64,000 nucleotides of DNA from Chelydra serpentina (Eukaryota; Chordata; Testudines; Chelydridae): the NCBI GenBank assembly GCA_037349315.1, contig JBAIAC010000014.1, forward strand, positions 22,607,001 to 22,671,000, written 5' to 3'. The notes under the pieces are model-generated. The model was not told where the DNA came from. It worked only from the letters and a program-made list of their open reading frames with translations, and ran no database searches. This document shows positions 57,979 to 64,000 of this stretch, piece by piece. Within the stretch, counting starts at the first letter, position 1. Each line of letters opens with the position of its first letter. The position numbers and the translations under genes were made by a program.

Positions 57979-59456
57979 TGTGACACCCTGGTACCCCAAT
58001 ATTCACCACTGACATGTAATTAGGATATGTTTTGTACAAATATGCCTTGCGAGGTATCATTCTAAAAGTCTTCATCTGCTAGACATTAATATCTTATTGG
58101 ATTGTATGTGCTATCGCCATATGTGAAGTTATGAAGTTTGGCTATGTATGTGTTACTGAAACATGTTGTGAGGTTGAAAAAACCCACAAGCAGCCTTTCA
58201 GGTACAACAGGAGAAGGCCAAACAATGTTAATGGCTTATTGAGGAAATGCACCCACAAGCACAAGGATTACCCCAGGAACTGTGTACAATAGAAACCTCT
58301 CAGAGATAGCACTACACAATAGGAACTGTTTGACCCAGGTCACAGCAAAAGAGCTTTCCAGCAAGTGGGAAGAAGATATAAAAGGGGGAAATTGACATCA
58401 TGTGAGTACCCCACTCTCCCTACAACAACACACCTGGAAACACCTGAGGAATAAAGACTGAACAGGGGGAAAGTGATGGGCCCAGGCTAAAGGAATTTCT
58501 AGCCTGTGTATGAAAATCTGGGAAACCCAAGCTGCAAAGCCAAGGCAGCTTGTGTCTTAAGAATCTGCCAGCATGTTTAGTAAATTCTCACCCTGAGTGA
58601 TAATTCTTATCCTACCTATCTAGTAACGTTAAGCTCAGTTTGCGGTATTGTTTATTTACTACAGGGATCGATCGGCAACTTTTGGCACGTGGCCCATCAG
58701 GGAAATCCGCTGGCGGGCTAGGATGGTTTGTTTATCTGCAGCGTCCGTAGGTTTGGCCGATCGCACTGGCCGCCACGGTTCACCGTTCCAGGCCAATGGG
58801 GGCTGCAGGAAGTGGCATGGGCTGAGGGATGTGCTGGCCACCATTTCCTGCAGCCCCCATTGGCCTGGAACAGCGAAATGTGGCCAGTGGGATCTGCGAT
58901 CAGCTGAACCTGCAGATGCTGCAGGTAAGCAAACTGGCCCGGTCTGCCAGCGGATTTCCCTGACAGGCCACATGCCAAAGGTTGCCAATCCCTGATTTAT
59001 TAGGTAATCTGCTTTGATCTGTTTGCTATCACTTATAATCACTTAAAATTTATCCTTTTGTAGTTAATAAACATATTTTGTGTTTTAATCTAAACCAGTG
59101 TGCGTTTGACTAAGGTCTCTGGGGCAAATCTTAGCTTGGTTACCACAAGTGTGCATGGTTCTTTTCACTTTGAGGGAGAGGCGGACTGGGTGTTAAACCC
59201 ATGTGCTGGCCAGATTTGACCAGGGCAGGATGGTACTGCTCTGGGGTCCTAGTCTGAGAGGCTGGTGGTTAGAGAGTCTACATGTGACTGCAGAGGGGTG
59301 TGTCCCTACCTGTGTGAATGCTGGTGAAAGTGGAAGCTTGGACGGCTTTGCAACTTGTCACAGTAGCACAGTGTGAGAGGGAGCCCAGGGTGGTGGGTTA
59401 CAGGGCTCAGTGGTACCACAGTTCCAGGTGGCACCCCAGGGGGAACCCGTCAAACA
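57979..59456 (+). repeat. LTR-like repeat, probably a solo LTR, with nested MITE
   Basis: Starts TGTGACACCCTGGTACCCC and ends near GGGGGAACCCGTCAAACA. It contains an AATAAA at about 59068. The first 250 bases are shared with 33491-34070. The shape (TG start, internal polyadenylation signal, no coding sequence, about 1.1 kb after removing the MITE at 58662-58994) fits an old endogenous retrovirus LTR, but I see no clear target duplication. Confidence 0.6.
58662..58994. mobile_element. hAT-type MITE nested in the LTR-like repeat
   Basis: Starts CAGGGATCGATCGGCAACTT and ends CCAAAGGTTGCCAATCCCTG. Flanks ATTTACTA and ATTTATTA agree at 7 of 8 positions. Same family as 57058-57382. Confidence 0.9.
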
Positions 59457-61397
59457 CACTTTCTTTCATTTCATACCATTTCATACCAGTATTTCATACC
59501 AAAATACAAAATCTTGATTATATAGATTTATTTCTACTTTCAATTTTTATTAATAAAGAAATGAACATTACAAACAATGATTTTAAAACATAGATTACAT
59601 TAAAGCTTCTCTGAATTGTATGTGTTCCTTGCATTCACACTTTCAAAAGAAAATTTAGATTTACTTTACAGAATTTCATTAATGGAAATAAGTAATAATA
59701 CATATAGTCTTCCTGGTGCTTTGGAAGCATTATTTTTGGTGTTTTAAAATTAATTAAGGAGCCATCTTTATTTAAAAAGGCATATTGTGTATTGTTTGTA
59801 TATACAGACTCTTGTTATATTTATTATGTAGTGACATGGACAAATTTTATAGACATATTTAAATTTTTAAATAGCACATTAAGGAACCTTGAGAATTGTT
59901 GAAATACACAGGCATTAGGCTTCAGATTTCAAGTTGCAACTTTAATGGGGTTTTCAGTATGTGTTTAAAACATACACACTATGTTATTTTGATTTAGTGT
60001 TCTGCATGTTTTAAGATCTTATGGTAGAATGGGAAAATATTTAGGGGCTTTCTGTACTCAGTTTTTCATGTCTCTGCTCGGTTTGTATGCTTGATGAAAG
60101 TTTTAACATTTTTATAGCATAAGTTGTATTTAAATACAGTCATAAGCAATTTATTATGGTTTTGATACTTCCTGTAAACACTAAGGCTCAATTTTTCATA
60201 TAGGTGTGCACCTAAGTGTGCATGGACTTGTACACAAATCTATTGGAGGCACATAGTTCTTCAGATGCACATGTGCAGAGTTGTGTACCTACACATACCT
60301 ATAAATGCACACAAGATCCAGACTTGCCATGCACATTGGAAGATAGGCGTGACTAAGTCTGGTATGAGCAAAAGTGCATATTTAGACATACGCCTGTTTG
60401 AAAATTTGGTCCTTAGTGGATTTCAGAAAATGCTCAGCTGTGAGCATTTTCTTTGGCATTCACCAAGTACTTAGTGCAGGATCTTTCCTTGGCATATTTT
60501 AATTCCCAGTAATTATAAATGCTGCCAAAGTTTAAATTTATCAAATCTAATTTAATTATACCATACCTGCTCATTTTTGCTATTTGTGTTTGTGTGTTTG
60601 TATTTGCATGTCTCCATCAGAATTTCATGGTAAGTGAAGCAAGACATTCTCATTGTAGTTTGCACTCTGCAGTTCACTGAAATAATATGGGACATTCATT
60701 CTACTCCACTATAATCAAGCTTCACTATGCTTGTTCTATTATATAAAATTAATATCAGTATTTTATTACATTTGTTGCACCAGGAGGTGTAAATAAATAG
60801 ACTCTCAAATATCAAAGTGAGAAAAGCAAAGCTTGTTTTTGTGGTATAGGGTAATGATAGTTGAATGATTTTATGGTTGAAGCAGACATGGATAACTGCA
60901 GTTTGGTAGTATAGGTGTAAAATTCCTGATTTTTTTAGTGGACTGACCCTTTGAGGGATTGAGTTATAGGAGTTGCTAGTGCTCAGGCCATCTCAGAATC
61001 AGACTAATAGTTACTATATTTGTGCCAAAATTTAGTTTATGTTGAAACAAGTTCTAAACAAAAATATATTGATTTCACAATTCTATGTACTGTATTTGCT
61101 ATACAAGCACACAATTGTTTAAAGTTATTTTTATCCAGTACAATATGTCATACAAAACATTACTGCCTTATACTTCATTAAATTATACTGGCATATTCAA
61201 AGATAAATACTTTGCAAAATCTTACTGGTATATATGCTATTGCTGGCTAATGAGGCTTCTGCATCACTCCCACCCCCAAAAGAAACTGTTTAAAAACTGC
61301 TACTTTGGATTAAGGCAGTAAGTTCAGTCAGTTGTATTGCTGCTCTAAGCTGTTAATGTCTTTTTGTGTGCATGCATGTGTGTCTGTTAGAATAGGA
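59457..61397 (-). other. PDLIM3 3' UTR and flank
   Basis: AT-rich sequence after the PDLIM3 stop on the - strand. Several TTTATT hexamers (AATAAA on the - strand) occur, for example near 60765, 60150 and 59818; I cannot say which ends the transcript. No other gene is recognised. Confidence 0.5.
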
Positions 61398-61587
61398 CTA
61401 GCACTTTGGATAAACGGTAACTGCTTCATACCCCTCTGGTGGCCTCATGCGGGCTCGCGCATGAGTTTCACAGTATAATTGTCCCTCCACAAAGAAGTAG
61501 CCCTTTTGTTTTAGGTTGGTATTGCAGTCAGAGCACACAAAGCATTCTGGGTGCCGGTACTTGTCACGTGCCTTCACCACTGTACCA
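61398..61587 (-). CDS. PDLIM3: PDLIM3 (ALP), last coding exon: most of the LIM domain
   Basis: PDLIM3 (actinin-associated LIM protein) binds alpha-actinin at muscle Z-discs through its PDZ domain; the C-terminal LIM domain is a zinc-binding protein-interaction module. The exon begins after AAACAG and reads [20 protein letters not shown], then [40 protein letters not shown] and KC before TAG. Visible zinc ligands are HPEC, CSDC and the closing YCETH. With CDKC from the previous exon this completes the two-finger LIM pattern. The first base completes the valine codon (GT|T) of ...GIV. A Met within the exon is not a start. Confidence 0.95.
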
Positions 61588-62381
61588 CTGTTTATGAAAA
61601 TAAAGAAGAGAAAACTAGATTAATAGAGGAGAATTAATTTAGAGTAGAACAGAAATGCATGGCAACATGACATATAAAATAAATACTGTTTCTCTATTGT
61701 AGGGGGCGGAGTTATGTGCATGTTCTGCTAAGTGCTAGGAAAATATTTTAAAGCTGGAAGTTGATTCTGAGCAGACCTTTTCCTGTGTAAATATAAAATG
61801 ACATATGGAAGTCTCAGTACTCCACTGGAAGATCAGTATTTCAAAGACCACTGCCTCTTTCAACTATCACATACAGGGTATAATGTAGCCCAGCAGCGAG
61901 GGAGTGAAAAGAGTTTAGAAATCAATTCCTCTGACTTAGCCTCCAAGACCTGAGTTCGGGATTCTCTGTATTCCTGTTTGAATTACTGAAACCATTGAAT
62001 TGGGAGTTGGGTACCTTACTCCATTAGGCAGCTTTGAGAATCCCAGCCTGAAACAGTACAGGCTATGCAGCTGCTCTTTTCAGTATATGTGTTAATGATT
62101 GAGTGTGTCAAGAGGTACCAAGAAGCTTGAACTCGCCTCTGCAAGTGAAAAATAAGTTATATTTGAAAAGTGAGCTGAATGTACAGAAAATGTTTAAGAC
62201 ATTATGTTAATGATTTTGGACAGTTTATTTTTTTAAGCTTTTCAATGCACCTGTAATTTTTTTGATTTTTCTAAAATTACAAACAGAAAATTCCTTAGAA
62301 AATCCTCCTCTATTTTGTAATCCCGTTTGAAGATTTATGCTATAGCTATAACTTTATTAAAATTAAGAAAAAACAACTTAC
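61588..62381. other. PDLIM3 last intron
   Basis: Intron between the two recognised exons; no repeat or exon recognised. The donor at its - strand start is GTAAGT. Confidence 0.6.
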
Positions 62382-62493
62382 ACAATGCCATTCCCACATT
62401 TGTCACACAGTGGCACTTTTTGTACACTTCCTGCACCTGAAGGCATATTTGTTACTGGTGCTCTCACACTCCTTGTACCAACGGGACGTCCAT
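62382..62493 (-). CDS. PDLIM3: PDLIM3, penultimate coding exon
   Basis: 112 bases between TTCTCAG and GTAAGTTG. After two bases completing a codon it reads [20 protein letters not shown], then [16 protein letters not shown] and two bases of valine. The GTRSVRAPV and LCDKCG.GI blocks match PDLIM3 of mammals. CDKC supplies the first zinc ligands of the LIM domain. Upstream exons (PDZ domain and ZM region) lie beyond 64000. Confidence 0.94.
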
Positions 62494-62595
62494 CTGAGAA
62501 ACAGAACATTCTCATTTATTTACAATATAATACAGAAGCATCTGGCTATAACTAAATGCTTGCTTGAGGGTATCCACTTTATATTGATTTAGAAG

Positions 62596-62847
62596 TAAGG
62601 CTCTGCTTGATTTGCAGGATGATTGTCAAAAAATTGCAGCTGAGTTCCGGACAAGCCGTGGAAAATTGTGGAAAAGTAATAATAGATCTTATTATTTGTG
62701 GTAATAAAGTCCATTATTATTTTTTTACAATTTTCTGCTGTCAGCCATCAGGCGCTCAAAGCGGCGGCCCCCTACGATCAAAATTGTGGTGGAAACCTAA
62801 TGCAGAATCTGCAGTTTCCATAATATCGCAAGTTAAGTAGGGCCTTA
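62596..62847. mobile_element. hAT-type MITE in PDLIM3 intron
   Basis: Ends TAAGGCTCTGCTTGATTTGC and GCAAGTTAAGTAGGGCCTTA are inverted. Flanks TTTAGAAG and TTTATAAG agree at 7 of 8. Confidence 0.75.
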
Positions 62848-63048
62848 TTTATAAGCTTTTGCTTTCATTAAGTAATGTTAGAGTTTCTCTATACAAGAAC
62901 CTTTACAACAACCTTTTTTTAATTTTGAAGGACCAAATCTTTCATCATCAAAGTTAGTGGGAATATTGCTATTAACTTCAGTGGGAGTAGGATTGGCCCT
63001 GAGTGTTGTTCTGCTTTAAAGTCAGCTAATGAAAAGATTACTTGTCAT

Positions 63049-63564
63049 TAAAGCTACGATTTAGTCATGGGTATTTTTAGTAAAAGTCATGGACAGGTCA
63101 CGGGCAATAGTGACTTTTACTAAAAATACCCCATACTAAATCTTACCTGGGGGGAGGGGCAGCCCAGGGCCCCGCTGCTGCCGCTCCAGGTGGGGGGCAG
63201 CCTGGTGCCCAGCCGCCGCTGCTCCAAGCGGGGGGTAGCCGTGACCCTGTTGCTGTGGCTCCGGGCACCAGGTGGCCCATGGCCCCACTGCCGCAGTTCT
63301 AGGTAGGGGCAGCCTGGGGCACCGCTGCTGTTCCCGGACCACTGCTCTGGGGCACCGGCCAGGACCAAGTTGCCTGGAGATTCTGGGCCCAGACCAGCTG
63401 CTTGGGTGGCCCTGGGGTCAGCCGCTGCAGCTGCAGAAGTCGCGGAGATCCTGGAAAGTCACGGAATCCGTGATATCCGCCTCCACTTTGGGCGGTCCGG
63501 GGCCCCGCTGCCACCGCTCTGGGCCAGCGGGCGGCCCAGGGCCCATGAAAGACTCACAGCCTTA
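63049..63564. mobile_element. hAT-type MITE, GC-rich, with hairpin
   Basis: Ends TAAAGCTACGATTTAGTCAT and ATGAAAGACTCACAGCCTTA are imperfect inverted repeats related to the element at 62596. Flanks CTTGTCAT and CTTATTAT agree at 6 of 8. Inside, 63069-63089 and 63111-63131 are perfect 21-base inverted arms. Reading frames in its GC-rich part are not genes. Confidence 0.68.
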
Positions 63565-64000
63565 CTTATTATTTATAGAGTTAACCTTCAAATTCATTGT
63601 GAAAGATTGATAACACAATATGAATAAAAAGTCATATCAAACTTTAAGCAAAAATCTATTATGACATTATACATGCCTTTTCTTGTAAACTGTTAATTTT
63701 AGATTAATTTTGTTTAAATTCTTCTCTTTATATTTAGTACAGGTATAATAAAACTGTCAGAATTTCATAATGCTCTTTTCCCATCTGCTTTATTGTTAAA
63801 AACTCATCAATTATAGTATTATTGATAGAGTATAATTATGGGAAAATGCAAGTGCAAACTGTAGTCTCTTCAAACCAATTTTCTAGCATCATTTTGTTTT
63901 TTATTTAGAAGTGTGTGTGAGAGAAGAAACTTAATTGAGGAAAGAGTTTAAAATTCTTCGCCCTTCTTTTCCTGGTTTAGAAAGAGATGCCCAACTTTCT
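63565..64000. other. PDLIM3 intron, nothing recognised
   Basis: AT-rich sequence to the window end. No further PDLIM3 exon is seen. Confidence 0.5.

Noticed and set aside
63120..63627. Gly/Pro-rich frames near the window end
   Set aside because: GC-rich MITE interior; frames on both strands follow base composition.

Overview
This 64 kb window is a vertebrate nuclear locus, almost certainly from a turtle and probably a cryptodire. The evidence is spliced genes with long introns, several young CR1 LINE copies ending in the ATTCTATG 3' repeat, two tRNA-derived SINEs with CR1-like tails of the kind known from hidden-necked turtles, and many hAT-type MITEs. The species assignment is inference. 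I see no prokaryotic genes, tRNA or rRNA genes, or CRISPR arrays.

Three host genes are recognisable. CFAP96 (C4orf47 homologue) is on the + strand, with its last five coding exons at 6365-6502, 6587-6662, 15001-15180, 21348-21520 and 23641-23686; its first exons lie left of the window. CCDC110 is on the - strand, with exons at 36539-36591, 35827-35892, 32813-32923, a 2.1 kb exon at 29633-31775, and a short terminal exon at 29156-29169; its first exon is uncertain. PDLIM3 is on the - strand, with its last two exons at 62382-62493 and 61398-61587. This order and orientation matches human 4q35.1 as I know it. Exon phases join correctly within each gene. CFAP96 and CCDC110 are tail to tail.

Most other identifiable sequence is transposon. 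CFAP96 introns hold a decayed CR1 (2158-5580), a triple nest (pogo-like MITE containing a hAT containing a CR1, 7207-12007), and a near-full-length antisense CR1 (15331 to about 19680) with intact ORF1 and an ORF2 broken by a single-base deletion. CCDC110 introns hold an LTR-like repeat and an old CR1. The 41-61 kb stretch between CCDC110 and PDLIM3 holds further CR1 pieces, DIRS-like reverse transcriptase relics, a second hAT with perfect 8-bp target duplications (51005-54334) carrying a smaller hAT MITE, a long-armed inverted repeat and an LTR-like repeat carrying a MITE.

The likely CCDC110 promoter is the GC-rich block at about 38.3-38.95 kb. It has two same-orientation CTCF-like motifs and an adjoining minisatellite of CRE-like octamers. 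The most useful open points are the CCDC110 3' end (two in-phase terminal exons are possible), its 5' exon, and the CTCF/CRE-like promoter block. I found no evidence of a wholly new biological system.
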